A program made the translations under genes and the position numbers. From positions 1 through 42,795 of the forward strand of contig LWCA01000186.1 in NCBI GenBank assembly GCA_001642005.1: DNA of 42,795 bases, in the 5' to 3' direction. How positions within the stretch are numbered: position 1 is the first letter of the stretch; every line of letters starts with the position of its first letter. This DNA is from Intoshia linei. Taxonomy: Eukaryota; Orthonectida; Rhopaluridae. The notes beneath the pieces were generated by a model, which worked only from the letters and a program-made list of their open reading frames with translations, had not been told where the DNA came from and searched no databases. Positions 12,201-27,503 of this stretch are shown here, in pieces.

Positions 12201-15200
12201 CAACCGATTTTGAAGATAATTTTGGGACTAAAATTTGATAGGGTTTGTTAAGAGAAGTTTTTCCGTCAATTTTTAAAATTTTTGAAGATAATTTTGGGAC
12301 AAAATTTGATAGGGTTTGTTAAGAGAAGTTTTTTCACTTAATTTTTAAAGATTTTGAATATAATTTTGACAGTAATGATTCAATTCAATTTTAATTTATT
12401 TCTACTCTTATTTGTAAAAACTAAATCTTATTAAATAATGTATTATTATTGTTAGAAAAATATCTAACATCACATATTAACTATGTAAATAAAAATATTA
12501 GATATAAAAAAATAAATAAATTTTTTTAAAGTTTTTAATTTAAAAATTGTAATATGTGTAAAAACTAGAACATAAAATTTGAAAATTTTTTTTTATTTTT
12601 TTTAAAAATATTTAAAATGTTTAGTAAAAAGTCGAAGGGTTAATACTAACCCATTCAAGAATTTTTAATCGAGTTGTTTTCAGCTTTTTTAAAATTGCAT
12701 TACTTTTTTTTGAATTTTAGATTTTCTGTTGATTTTAGACTGGACACAATGCGACACGACACGATACTTAATTTTTTTGTATTATAAATCAGTTTTCGTG
12801 TCAGTATTTACATCAATTTCTATGTCATCGTGTTGTGAATGTGCATTTTAAAAAAATTGTACGTTCAAACGTCATTGAGCCTGAAAAATTATTAAGAGTT
12901 TGAAATTATATAAATTTACAAAATTTAAAAATGACCCGTCAATTTTCTAAATAAATTTTTAGGAAATGTTTATTAAAATAAACGAAGCATACGAGTTTCT
13001 TTCCGAACGGAAACTCAACAGTTCGCAAATGACTGTCAGAAAAATCATGAAGCTTATTTTAGGAACACAAATTATTCTTTATAAAAGATACCCAAACGGT
13101 TGTTTTAAATTTTCTAATTAATTTTAATTTAGTTTTAAAACCTTTTAAATACGCTGGATATAACATGTTGGTTAAAATGTTAAACAATGAAGCATCGGAC
13201 GATGATTTATTTTCAAAAGAAGTTGATCTATTACCAGACGCATGCGAGTTGGTGTATTATACTGTAAAATGTTCCCGTCTGAATGCGCAAGAATTAAAAA
13301 GAGAAGGAGGTATTAGAGTTCTAAAAACGGCTTTAACGAGATCTACAAGTATGTTATCTTTGATGACAAAATCTGAAGCTTTAGCTGTCGACATTTGTCA
13401 CAATATTGCAGAATGTTTCACTATTGCTTCAACATTTGAAGAAATACGCGAAGTTATTCAGGAACTTCCATCAATAATTACCGATTTTATGAAAATTGTC
13501 TATTTCCGACAACTCGTTTGCCTCAACACTGCAGTTATTCAATGTTTGTCGGTTTTATGTAGAGATATTGCTTTACAAATGAACCTTTTCAAACACGGTG
13601 CACTATTTTATGTTATAGAAAATATTTTCAAATACGACTACACTCTGAAGGAATTGGATATGGAACACGAAAAGGATACAAATAAACAATTGATACTTAA
13701 TGTACGTGCAAAAGAAAGTTTGATATTTTGTGCTGCTATAGCCGGCTATTTAACCACGCCTAACCAAACTCCCGTTAACCGGCCTGGTCAAATTGTTCTA
13801 AACGGGTTGTTTACTCCTTATGTATCTCGAAAAATGGTTGATAACAATTTTGACGAACTTTTAAAATTATTAAACATGAATGCTGTCACGCCTTACATTA
13901 TTTGGGATAATACTGTAAGAAACCAACTAATAGCTTATGCTAGAGAAGAATCTCAAAATTTGCAAGAGACTGGAAAATGTAAGAGCGAGTATGCTGTTGA
14001 ATTTAAACCTTCTGCTCACAAGGATGAACTTGTAGTTGGAGAAATTTTTATCAATATTTATAATAGTAAAGACAACTTTCCGATTGAAAGTCCGAAAGCA
14101 TTTGTGTTGGATATAATGGCTTATTTGACATGTTCTCTCAAAGACATTGTCACTGGAACTAAAATAGAAAAAACCAAAAACCCCAAAAAACAAACTGATC
14201 GCAATAAAAACAAAATTTTAGATGTTCACAACGTTCTTAAAGCCCTTTATAACGTTATGAATCACAATCCTGGTAATTATAATTATTGCATTTTTTTATA
14301 TTTATAATTTTAGGTGTCGAAATGCAATTGGTCGGGCACATCAAGACTTTGCTAACTTTAATAAATGTTGATGGCATGTTTCGTTCAATAGATATCATTA
14401 TTGATGTAATTTTTTAAGCTTACTTTTGTAATATTGGTTATCCATCTTTAAACAATTACAATGGTTGGGAAAGTTGCCTTTTTTATAAATGTCCAATAAC
14501 CTGTATTTTAAAATTTTTTGTATCTTGAGAAGATAATTTTGGAACAATGGATTAGGGATTAGAATTAACTAACTTTTCCGGTAATTTAAAAATTTCATAA
14601 GAATCAATACAAAATAATAAAAGTTGAGTAAATTATTAAATTAAAATTCTTAACTTACCCCAATACAGTTTTATGTGTACACTGGACAACTGAATTATGT
14701 TGAAAGTCACATTTATACATCTTAAAATGTTATACATTTGAAAATTTATTATCTTTTTCAAAGTCACGTTTCCTTAAACGATAAATTAATTGATGAATCT
14801 CGTAAAAACTTTGTTATATTACTATATAATATAATTCTTATAACTAACTTTACCCAATTTTGAACATAAAAGTTGTCCAGTTGCAATATGAATTTTTATT
14901 TTATATAGCATACGTCACGTGATTAATAATTATAATTGAGTTGGGGTGAATAAAATTAATTAGATCCTCGAGTTTGATGAATAATTAAAATTTTTCAATT
15001 CAAACAATTTTAATTATGTTAAAAATGATTGAATTGATATTCGTAGGTAATAATAATAAGTTAGTAAACCAAAAAGGAAAATTTTTAATTTTTTAGGGTC
15101 CACATTGGTAAACCTTGATTATAACCAATTGTATCTTTTTTAATTTGTTTTAAATAATCAATTAATTCGAAAAATATGAACCTTGACATGGATCTGGTCA

Positions 15201-16907
15201 CCCCTATTGATATAGTATAGTAAAACCTTTAATTTTTGTTGGTTTTATGATTAACCATTCTAGATAATTATGATTTAATTTAAATTAGATTTTTCTCATT
15301 ATAATTGGTAATCAAATTTGTATTTCGGATATAGCTCAAATAAACAGTATGGAGTCAATTATGTTTATATTACAAAACGAACAGTTAACTGAAAGTGCAA
15401 TAATCATCCTGAATACATTATTATCATCAAAAGCTATTTTGCGGGAATGTTTGAACAAGGGTTTGTTACTTTAATTTATAATTTTATTAGTCAAATTTTA
15501 GGAGTACTGATTTACATGCTAGAAATTTTTTGCAATTCAGAATTGATTGAAATTAGAGTTTCCATTGCCGCGTTAATGGCAAAGTGTTTGTCTGATAAAC
15601 TTTTTGGACCTAAATTACGAATTATTCTATCGCATTTTTTACCAATGGGTTTAATTTTAATTTCGATTCAAATTTATTTACAATTTAAAATTTAGTATTT
15701 ATGGATGCCATGTGTGATTCACCTTCTACAGCCGTTCAAATGTTTGATGGCATTCATGAAAACCCAGAACTCATATGGACCAAGTCTTCACGTGAATCTA
15801 TTCAAGAAACTGTGGAGAATATGAAACATGAGTATGAAATTAACTTATTAATTTAATTTTTATTTGACAAGATTTTTCAAAAAGCAAAAATTGGACCCTA
15901 AAACTAGATGGCGGCTGCCAAGTTCCAAAAAACCTTTCTATAACTTGGCTGACGGCGAAATCATCGTCTCCAGCGTTTATCTCAGAATTTACATATTGAA
16001 CCCTGGATGGGTATTGCGAAACCCACGACAATTCATAACTGAATTATTAAATACTTGGTGCACCCTTTCTGAGCGCGAATCTTTTAATGTAAATTTTCCA
16101 TTTCGTTTTTTTATTGTAATATAGACGGATGTGTATGAAATGGTAGCCCAAGGAATCACAGCCTTTATGACTCAACAAATGGCTATATTGGATCAAATTC
16201 CTTCGATGGGACACATACCGCGGATACTAAATTACATTTCAAATTCCAGTAATCCCTTAGTTTCAAGGTCGGGTCTACTTATAGTCAACAGTTTGTCTCG
16301 AAACGCGGTAACTATTAACCAATTGCTGTAAATGATTTATAGAAATGCGTGGAGGAACTTATATCCAAAGATTGTTTAAAAAAAATAATTGCAACTTGCA
16401 AAAAAAATGAAGATATAATAGACGTCTCTGTTGATATATTTAGAAGTCTATTTGAATCTAATAATGAACAAATTGCTAAAGAGGTTTTTAATGTTTTTTA
16501 TTTTGATTTCATTTTCTAGGTTCTAGACATTGACGTAATACCCTATTTGCTAGAAATTTTATCCAAGAATTCTGTCCAAATGAAAATACCAAATTTTGGC
16601 GCTATAAAAGCCAACCTAGTCAAAGCTTTAAAATCTCTTGCCGCCAGTTATCAATACGGGACTGAAGTAATTTTTTTCATTACGATATTCAAGTTTGGTT
16701 TTAGATTAACGAAATTTTAAATTCCAGCAGAGTTTGGAAGGAGTATTGTGAACAATTACACGACTTATTCCTTAATGACTCAAATAGAGCACAACTTGAA
16801 GGTTTCATTTTAAAATTATTACATTTGCATTCTATGATTACTTAGGACCTCAAATAGCTGGATATATCATGTCATCTCATAATTTCAATAAAGAACCGCA
16901 TCTTTAA
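6243..16907 (+). CDS. DNAJC13: DNAJC13 / RME-8 endosomal J-domain protein, 2213 aa, 17 exons
   Basis: Endosomal Hsc70 co-chaperone acting in retromer/SNX-dependent recycling. Exons: 6243-6307, 6365-6440, 6477-6659, 6694-10143, 11877-12074, 12963-13098, 13133-14272, 14314-14405, 15289-15460, 15502-15648, 15696-15831, 15872-16088, 16125-16307, 16343-16483, 16520-16666, 16705-16801, 16846-16907. Phases are consistent; the product is 2213 aa (human about 2243). N terminus: LIKHSWKGRYSRIV and the WPF segment of the PH-like repeats. A GYF-like segment (WYYSDENKKIHGPYS) starts near residue 960 and a J domain with intact HPD (KYHPDKNPEGE) lies near residue 1316. IWN-type repeats occur (LIWNYKTRDEM, YIIWDNTVRN, LIWTKSSRES). 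The long exon 4 codes 1150 residues without a break. The large introns at 10144-11876, 12075-12962 and 14406-15288 hold repeats. It converges with ARP3: the stops are 61 bp apart. Confidence 0.96.
10276..11090. mobile_element. Non-autonomous hAT-like element in DNAJC13 intron 4
   Basis: A hAT-type terminus, CAGGGATTCCCAAAATCATT, starts at 10276 and is followed by a GCCCC-rich segment. From about 10480 the sequence matches 17876-18300 in the ARP3 intron (both contain 'ACTACCAGTCTTAGAATT' and 'AAAACAGCCCTAGAATTTAA') and, inverted, parts of 38380-38970 and 28090-28330. It is therefore one copy of a dispersed family. I could not find a matching right end or an 8-bp duplication, so the right boundary is approximate. 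There is no coding potential. Confidence 0.6.
11198..11496. mobile_element. Tc1/mariner-type MITE, 299 bp, TA duplication
   Basis: The left end CAGTAAGGTGTCTC and the inverted right end (read back as CATTAAGGTGTTTC) are flanked by TA at 11196-11197 and 11497-11498. The inside carries 'GGAAATTGGCGTTTGAGC', which recurs at about 21279-21296 upstream of SHMT, so at least one related copy exists. It has no open frame and lies in DNAJC13 intron 4. Confidence 0.65.
12208..12370. repeat. 72-bp tandem repeat, about 2.3 copies, DNAJC13 intron 5
   Basis: Units start at 12208 and 12280, with a truncated third at 12352; each begins TTTTGAAGATAATTTTGGGA. A diverged single unit occurs at about 14525-14590 in intron 8 of the same gene. 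The rest of this 888-nt intron is plain AT-rich sequence. Confidence 0.75.
14406..15288. other. Large DNAJC13 intron 8, AT-rich
   Basis: This 883-nt intron contains one diverged unit of the intron-5 tandem repeat (about 14525-14590) and otherwise low-complexity AT-rich sequence. I see no exon, RNA gene or transposon end in it. Both splice sites are defined by the flanking protein match. Confidence 0.6.
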
Positions 16908-16951
16908 TGATTGTAAACTGTACCTTTCAAATTCATTAAATTATATTTAAG

Positions 16952-16957
16952 TTTTAT
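16952..16957 (-). promoter_or_regulatory. AATAAA poly(A) signal for ARP3
   Basis: On the minus strand AATAAA lies 12-17 nt after the ARP3 stop at 16969. It falls inside the 61-bp gap between the convergent DNAJC13 and ARP3 stops, so the two 3' ends probably overlap. Confidence 0.5.
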
Positions 16958-16968
16958 TAAAAAATTAA

Positions 16969-20737
<3,769 letters not shown>

Positions 20738-21868
20738 TTTAGGTATAGTATAACTTTGATATTTAAATATAACTATCTTAATAATTTTGAACAATTGTAA
20801 ACATTTATATTCATAAATTTGATTTAGACTAGGTAATCAAATCATTGTTTGCATAAACAAACCGAAATCATCTTTATTTTTAAAATTTACATCGCAGCCT
20901 GGGATTCGAGATATTGGAATGATTTACAATGTAAATTTTATATTGTAAAAAGTATTTTTATATACTCAACTTCAAAACTATGGGAAAAGTCTTATTTTTC
21001 ACAGATGAGCGTGTTTTTAAAATCTCATTTATTATTTTTCACACTATGAAAAGGACTAATAATTTAAATCTTAAATACTACTATACTACAATTTGTGATA
21101 ATAAGTTTAATATTTTAGAAAATAATCAACAATTAAAAACATTATAAATTTATAAATTGCCCAAAACTATGTGAAATTATGTTTATTATTATCTTATCTG
21201 TTATTTATTTGAAAAGATTATACAATGCCACAGTGTAAAAATATTATGGAGAAATTAAAACTAAACTTCATTTTAACGGAAATTGGCGTTTGAGCTTTTA
21301 AACGTGTTGGTGACATTATAATATTGTTCTCCATGTTAGTTATACTGTTTATTTTTTAAAATTTGTTTCTAGCTCAATTTTTTTGGATTTTATTAACGAT
21401 TTAATTTCTCGAATTCTGGGAATTTGCATTATTTAAATTGTATTTAATGCATAATATGCATTGCATTATATATTCTAACTTAAAACACGAAATTAAAATT
21501 TTGTAAACACAATCCAAAATTCGTGTTCGGATCGAAACATCTTGCAAAAATATAGTGGAAACTGTTTACTGTTAATGAAAAATATTCACAATAATTTTAA
21601 AATAAAATATTTATTTGATTCAATTTATTTCAGTTAATCCAGAAATTAAATTTCAACCCCAGAAATCAACGGTATTCCTGGTCAAAAACGAATTTACACA
21701 TAAAATATTTTTCAAAAATCATAAAAATAAAGTTGATATAATGATGTACATTACCTTTATTTTTGTATTTTATTGAACCTATAAATTTAATTTTGATTCA
21801 AAATTTTCAATATCATTAAAACAAAATTGGGGATTAAATCTCTTCATACAAAACCTAAATTAAAAATC
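20738..21868. other. Divergent intergenic region between ARP3 and SHMT
   Basis: This 1.13-kb gap separates two head-to-head genes and must contain both promoters. It holds a fragment of the mariner-type MITE (around 21240-21300, sharing 'GGAAATTGGCGTTTGAGC' with 11380-11400). It also has a stretch at 21640-21720 resembling the repeat internal to 38034-39121 (in inverse orientation). No convincing small gene or RNA was seen. Confidence 0.5.
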
Positions 21869-24434
21869 ATGGTTTCTTTTACATTTCAAATAAAATAATT
21901 TTTTAAAGAGAATAACAAAGCATTTATTTGAAAGTGATCAAGAAATCCACAGTATAATTAAATCTGAAGAAAAAAGACAATATAGATGCTTAGAATTGAT
22001 TGGTAATGTGTTTTAGCATACACCACGACCGCGAAAATGTTCATATTCACCAAGGGTCACCTCAATCTATGCAAAATACCAAGCGTCTATAAAAATTTTA
22101 AATATTATTACATGAAGCCATAAAAAATCACACCTTTATCTTTTACATAATGTAGATTACATTCTTAAGTTTAAATAAAATAATATAAAGAAAATAAAAA
22201 TAGGCTCCTAAATTGTTTTCACCAATTATGGGTAGTGTCATATAGCCCTAACGACCTCTCTAACGTTCTTGACTTGATATTTTAAATTGGGTGTCTACTT
22301 AAATCCAAACATTTTTACTAAAAATTAAAATTTACCAACTCTTAAGTGAATTAATCTGTTTTACTGGTTCACTTAAGTATTTGCGAAAATGAATTTTCCC
22401 TTAGGAATTTGTGAAAGTGGAATTTTACCTAACGAATTTTTAAAAGTGGATTTTTCCCTTAAGGGTTGGTAAAAATGGATAATTAATAAAAAAGGTTGGA
22501 TTTAAGAATATTCCCTTTTAAATTTAATACACAAATACTTAGGCTATTCAAGAATATAATTTTTTTAATGTTTTATTTGGAAAAATGATGGCCCATTCTA
22601 CTAAAATTTCGTCGAGCCCTTACCCTAAGAGGGATCTCAGTACGGTAAGCATTGAATATTGGATTAATTTGATAATTCTTGGTTTAATCTGTAATAATAG
22701 CGTCCGAAAATTATACAAGTGCAGCGGTTATGGAATGTATGGGTTCATGTCTTACAAATAAATATTCGGAGGGTTATCCTAATGCTAGGTATGAAATTTT
22801 TTTATTATTTCAATTCTAGATATTATGGAGGAACTGAAAATATCGATAAAATGGAATTGTTAACTCAAAAGCGTGCTCTACAGGCTTTTAATCTTGATTC
22901 TAACCTCTGGGGTTAGTATAATTAATTTTATTTGAAAAACTGCTTCTAAAACAAAATTTATCACATTATTTTATTTGTTATCTAAATGGGACACATTTAT
23001 TAAAGGGTGGAATCAAAATGGGCTCTTACCTGGGACCGTATGTACCATGCTGTAAATTGGTATATGTATAACATTTAGGTGTAAATGTACAAGCTTTGTC
23101 GGGATCACCTGCTAATTTTGCTATTTATACCGCATTATTGAATCCTCATGATCGATTAATGGGTTTATCTCTAACTGACGGTGGACATTTAACACATGGT
23201 CATATGACAGCAAATCGTAGAATTTCAGCCTCTTCGATATATTTTGAATCAATGTCCTACGGTACACTTGAAAGTGGTCCAATTGATTATGAAAATTTGG
23301 GAAAATTATCCAAGAGATTTCTTCCGAAATTGATTATTGCAGGTAAAATGTATTATATATTATAATTTATGCCATTCATAGGAGCAAGCGCATATCCTAT
23401 GGAAATAAATTATAAAAAATTTCGGGAAATTTGCGATAACTCAGAATGCTATTTATTGAGCGATATATCTCATATAGCTGGATTACTGGTGGGTAACGTT
23501 TTAAAAAATTCTCCATTTGATTACAGTGATGTCGTAATGACTACAACTCATAAAACGCTACGAGGGCCTCGTGGAGCTTTAATATTTTACCGGAAAGGTT
23601 TTTTAATATTTTTATATAATATTTATTACTTAATTAGGTCAACGTGGAATTAACAAAGACGGATCTTCCATCATGTATGATTTGGAAGGAAAAATAAATT
23701 GTGCTGTATTTCCTACTTTACAAGGAGGACCACATAATAATGTTATTGCAGGTATAAAAATTTTATCTACAGTGAGTTTATATGTAGGAATGTGTGTTTG
23801 TCTCAAAGAGGCAATGTCGTCTGATTTTAAAGAATATGCTCAATCTGTTTTACAGAATGCACAAACATTGGCAAAGTCGTTGAAGGAATATGGATATAAA
23901 TTAGTGTGCAGTATTTATATACATTTTTCAATTATATAATTGTATTTTAGATGGAACCGAAACGCATTTAATTTTGCTTGATTTACGACCCATCAAGATT
24001 AATGGAACAAAAATTAGTTTAGTTTGTGATAACGTGTGCATTTCTCTTAATAAAAACTCTGTTTCAGGTGACAAGAGTGTCATAAATCCTAGTGGAATCA
24101 GACTCGGGACAGCAGCTATTACTTCCCGTGGAATGGATGTTGAAGATGTAGAACAAGTTTCAAAATTTTTGCATCAAGGCATGTTATTTTATTCTTGTTA
24201 TAAAATGAAATTTTTTTCAAGTGTTACATTTTTATATACAAAAGAATAAATTTTTTTCTACATTATTTTTTAGCAATCCAATTATCTCTGGAAATTCAAG
24301 GAGATACAAAAACACTGGTAGAATTTAAAGAAAGAATGAATCAAAAAGTGATAATTTCTAAAATGAATGAATTGTGTAGTCAAGTAAATGAATTTGCAAT
24401 GAAATTTGATATGCCTGGTTTTTGTATAAAATAA
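21869..24434 (+). CDS. SHMT: Serine hydroxymethyltransferase, about 460 aa, apparent 1-nt frameshift
   Basis: PLP enzyme converting serine and tetrahydrofolate to glycine and methylene-THF. Exons: 21869-21871 (ATG only, inferred), 21909-22003, 22701-22788, 22820-22911, 23079-23342, 23382-23597, 23638-23751, 23788-23910, 23951-24178, 24274-24434. Motifs: [64 protein letters not shown], the PLP lysine in [13 protein letters not shown], and [12 protein letters not shown]. No presequence is visible, so the cytosolic form is likely. Exon 2 has one A too many in the run at 21960-21963: as written the frame meets TGA, while dropping one A restores the SHMT reading. The last intron (24179-24273) appears to use a GC donor. 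The 3-nt first exon is the weakest part. Confidence 0.9.
22289..22515. mobile_element. Fold-back element with GGG..CTTAAATCC ends, SHMT intron 2
   Basis: The left end GGGTGTCTACTTAAATCCAA and the inverted right end (GGGAATATTCTTAAATCCAA) enclose imperfect units of the type 'AAGTGGATTTTTCCCTTAAG'. Another right end of the same family lies at 39819, and a tandem array of its internal unit is at 42390-42595. It sits in the 697-nt second intron of SHMT (22004-22700). No target duplication was identified. Confidence 0.55.
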
Positions 24435-24435
24435 A
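24430..24435 (+). promoter_or_regulatory. AATAAA overlapping the SHMT stop codon
   Basis: The hexamer AATAAA at 24430-24435 contains the SHMT TAA (24432-24434). It lies 3 bp from the convergent Timeless stop at 24438. If used as the poly(A) signal, the SHMT 3' UTR would run entirely inside the Timeless coding sequence. Confidence 0.5.
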
Positions 24436-24437
24436 TA

Positions 24438-27419
24438 TTATTCATCAGAATCTGAATTAAAATACAACTTTTTTTTTATTTTTCCTTTTTCCACCGTATT
24501 TGTTTGTTCATTTAAATCTGACCACCCAAAAACTTCCGCATCACTTTTAAGAGACAATGGACAATTGGAACAATTTAAATTTGTTTTTATATCTGAAAAA
24601 TTTTTATCTGTCAACTGAGATTTAGCATCTAAATCCACTGCATCATTTGAAGAATCAGAGTTTTTGTCTGAAAAAAAAAGTTGATCAATATATTCCAATC
24701 TTTTTGATTCTTTAAATTTTTGGGGACCATTAATCAAGGATAATTGTTGTAATTTTTTTTTAATTTCAGTTTTGGGTATATGAAAAAGATTGTCAGAAAT
24801 TTCATTAATAATTTTGTTTGTTTCATTATAATTTTCGGCAGCAATATTGTAAACTTCTTTAAGCTGATCAACCATATCATCAGTCCATAAAAATTGAGAC
24901 ACATTTCTTTTAAACAAATTGTGTCTATTTTGATTAAGATTATTCAAATGTTCCTTATCAATAACCAACTCTAGTTGTATTAATCGGTGTTTAATGTCAT
25001 TTACAGATCGATCAGAATCAATGAGGTTATTTTTGATAATTTTGATGATTCCAAGTTTGGTATTTTGATCAATTAAAATATTGGAATCTGATTCCGATTG
25101 TGTTAATTGGTTAAATAATCTTGCAAGTTCAAAGTCTTGTTGTTCAGTCCATTTTAGAACATTTTTTTCAGTTTTGACTTTACACTTTTTGGTAAACAAA
25201 GATTCTACCAAAATGTTTGGGTTTTCTACGTAATCTTGAACAAAATGTTTAGTAAAATAATCTGCAAACTGAGTCAATTCATTATAAATACTTTCTTCAT
25301 GTTGAAATGGTTCGTAATTGTAAATTTCTTTAATAATGTACAACATTCTGGCAGTATACATTAAATTTAATAATTTGTATTTGTGACCCAATCTGTGTAA
25401 CATTTTTAAAACAGTTTTGTTTTGAGAAGGTGAATTTGATTTATATTCTCCCAACAACAGTATAAAACATTGCAAAACGCGAGGTTGCGCAAATTTTAAT
25501 ATAAACTCATCCAATTCAAATGTCGTTTCCTTTTCTAAGCCCTAAATTTGATTACAACTAAAAAATAGTAAATCACCTTTGTCGTACTTTGCACCAAACC
25601 ATATTTTGAATTGTTGAGATGATTGTAAATTTGAATTAAACATTCACAGCATAAGTTCAAATTATTTAAAAAAAGAAAGGTTAAATTTTTTTTTTCATAT
25701 TTTTTGAAAAATTTCACCAATAAATTTCTATGATCGGATAAATAAATGATATTATGAGCAAGTGATTTGGAAAAATTGTATAAATCGGCATGTTCTACAA
25801 AATTTTCAAATTTTAAAATGAATAAAGATGCATAAACCTTGATCAATTTCAAAAGTATCCCTTTTTTTAAAATCCAGCATACATTTAGTAATAAGAATAA
25901 TCATGGTGTACGATTCGAGAGAAATTTCACATTGTTTGTACCGTAATTTATCAAAATTACCATCATTACTTTTAACTTGAAAAATATCGTCCATAAAATT
26001 CATAATGTAATTAACTACCGAAATGTTTAAAACTTGAGTAGTGTATTTGAAAAATTTTTTACTATAAAATGTAAATTTGAGAAAAATGGTAATAATTTGA
26101 AAAAAACAACAATCATGCTCTGAATTTTGAGAAATTTTAATAAAATTAAACATTTTTTTAATAAAAAAATTAAAAGAACTGGTTAGAAATGATTTTATAA
26201 ATTCATACAAAAGGTTGTGTAAATCATGATACATGGCAAAAATTTCAAAGGTTTTGTTTCTTTTAATTTTATAATCTGTATAATCTCGTCGAATGGGTCT
26301 ATTTCTCCAATTTGAACCTTTTTTACGACGTGAATCCAAATTATAGTCATTTGTACACATTGGTTTACTCGAATAGAGAATTATATTTGAATTTTGTTTT
26401 TCACCGGATTTTTCGTTTGGACAGTTCAATGTATAGGTCCCACCGAATCTAGAATGACGTGGACTCGTAAGCAATTTTTTATCAGACAGTTTGACATTGG
26501 TAACGGGTTTTAATTTTTGAACCTCTTTGTTTTTTTCAACCAAAACGTTCATGTCAATTTTATAAAAAATTAGACTGACGCATTCACAAACCAACATTGC
26601 ATATTTTTTTTCAGTTTGATGGGAAGCAATGTATAATAAAATTTTTGTCATTCCGCTTTCATTTAAATGCTTGAAAAGCCGAAAAATTGAATTTATTAGA
26701 TTGTAGGGACAAATTAAAGAATTTCGAAGTAAAAATAAAACACGTTCGACAAAGAGTACATCGTTTTCGGTTCGATTTTTTGGTTCAATACTTAAAATGT
26801 TTGTACACAACTCTACTAAACATTCCCAAAATATCGAATCGCATAAAGATTGTCGGTATTTTTCGATTGTATTTTCAATTTGCAAACTATCAATGTTTTT
26901 TAGGTTTTTTTTTTCCTTTTTTTTAGTCAAATCAATATTTTTATAATCTTTGAATGATTCATTTTGTTCCATTTCAGTTTCATCAATTTCACTGGCTTCT
27001 ATTGCTTCAAATTCATTTTCTTGTATTTCATCAAGATGTTTATCCAAATCGTCACAGTACCAATTTATATGATCAATAATGGCATCGGTAGGCTCAGTTA
27101 AATTGATCATTAATCTAATGACTGTATTAATCAACATCATACCTTTACCATCTTCATCTAAATGTAAATTTTTAGCGTCAATCAGTTGCGAACAATATAT
27201 TCTTTTGATGATTGGAATTAAATCATGCTTAAAAATATCACTTTTACCTACAAATTTTCGTACCGACTGTTGTTTACTTTTATCAATTTTTAAATACCGA
27301 ATTATATCTCGCAATGATTCAATACAGTCTGGTTCAAGTCGGTAGGTTCCATTATCTAATTTACAACCCAATGAAGCACATGAGGATTGCAAATCAGCTT
27401 CCGTAAATGATTCTTGCAT
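24438..27419 (-). CDS. TIMELESS: Timeless (replication-fork protection), 967 aa, 3 exons
   Basis: Timeless, with Tipin, protects replication forks and supports checkpoint signalling in the nucleus. Exons: 27419-25838, 25794-25577, 25541-24438. N-terminal matches: SSCASLGCKL, EPDCIESLRDIIRYLK and INTVIRLMINLTEPTD. The family signature RHSRFGGTYTL is near residue 330. The C-terminal block has LDEFILKFAQPRVLQCFILL, VLKMLHRLGHKYKLL and the later WTDDMVDQLKEVY, followed by an acidic tail ending FNSDSDE. The start at 27419 gives an N terminus of the same length as human Timeless up to the CASLG motif. An upstream in-frame ATG (27455) would add 12 residues but would place the E2F-type motif inside coding sequence. 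It is shorter than human (1208 aa), mainly in the low-complexity regions. It converges with SHMT and diverges from ZNF830. Confidence 0.93.
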
Positions 27420-27503
27420 TAGATTTATATTTATTGTTAATTTTGCGCCAAACAAGGTAAATTTATTTAAAGTTTAACTTTATTTTTTTAAAATTTATCA
27501 AAA
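27420..27503. promoter_or_regulatory. 84-bp bidirectional control region, Timeless/ZNF830, with E2F motif
   Basis: The interval between the preferred Timeless start and the ZNF830 ATG is 84 bp. TTTTGCGCCAAA at 27441-27452 fits the E2F consensus TTTSSCGSSAAA exactly, in a stretch where GC-rich words are rare. Timeless is an S-phase gene, so E2F control is plausible, but binding is inference. Confidence 0.55.

Noticed and set aside
13927-14193. 88-aa minus-strand frame
   Set aside because: Exact antisense of DNAJC13 exon 7, which has clear homology.
15840-16031. 63-aa minus-strand frame
   Set aside because: Antisense of DNAJC13 exon 12.
22592-22656. ATG-started frame ([11 protein letters not shown]..) just before SHMT exon 3, first taken as the N terminus
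   Set aside because: It does not match SHMT, whereas the exon at 21909-22003 gives the expected RCLELI segment and splices in phase to SEN.
26687-27345. Plus-strand frames of 79 and 88 aa
   Set aside because: Shadows of Timeless exon 1 on the opposite strand, with no family pattern of their own.
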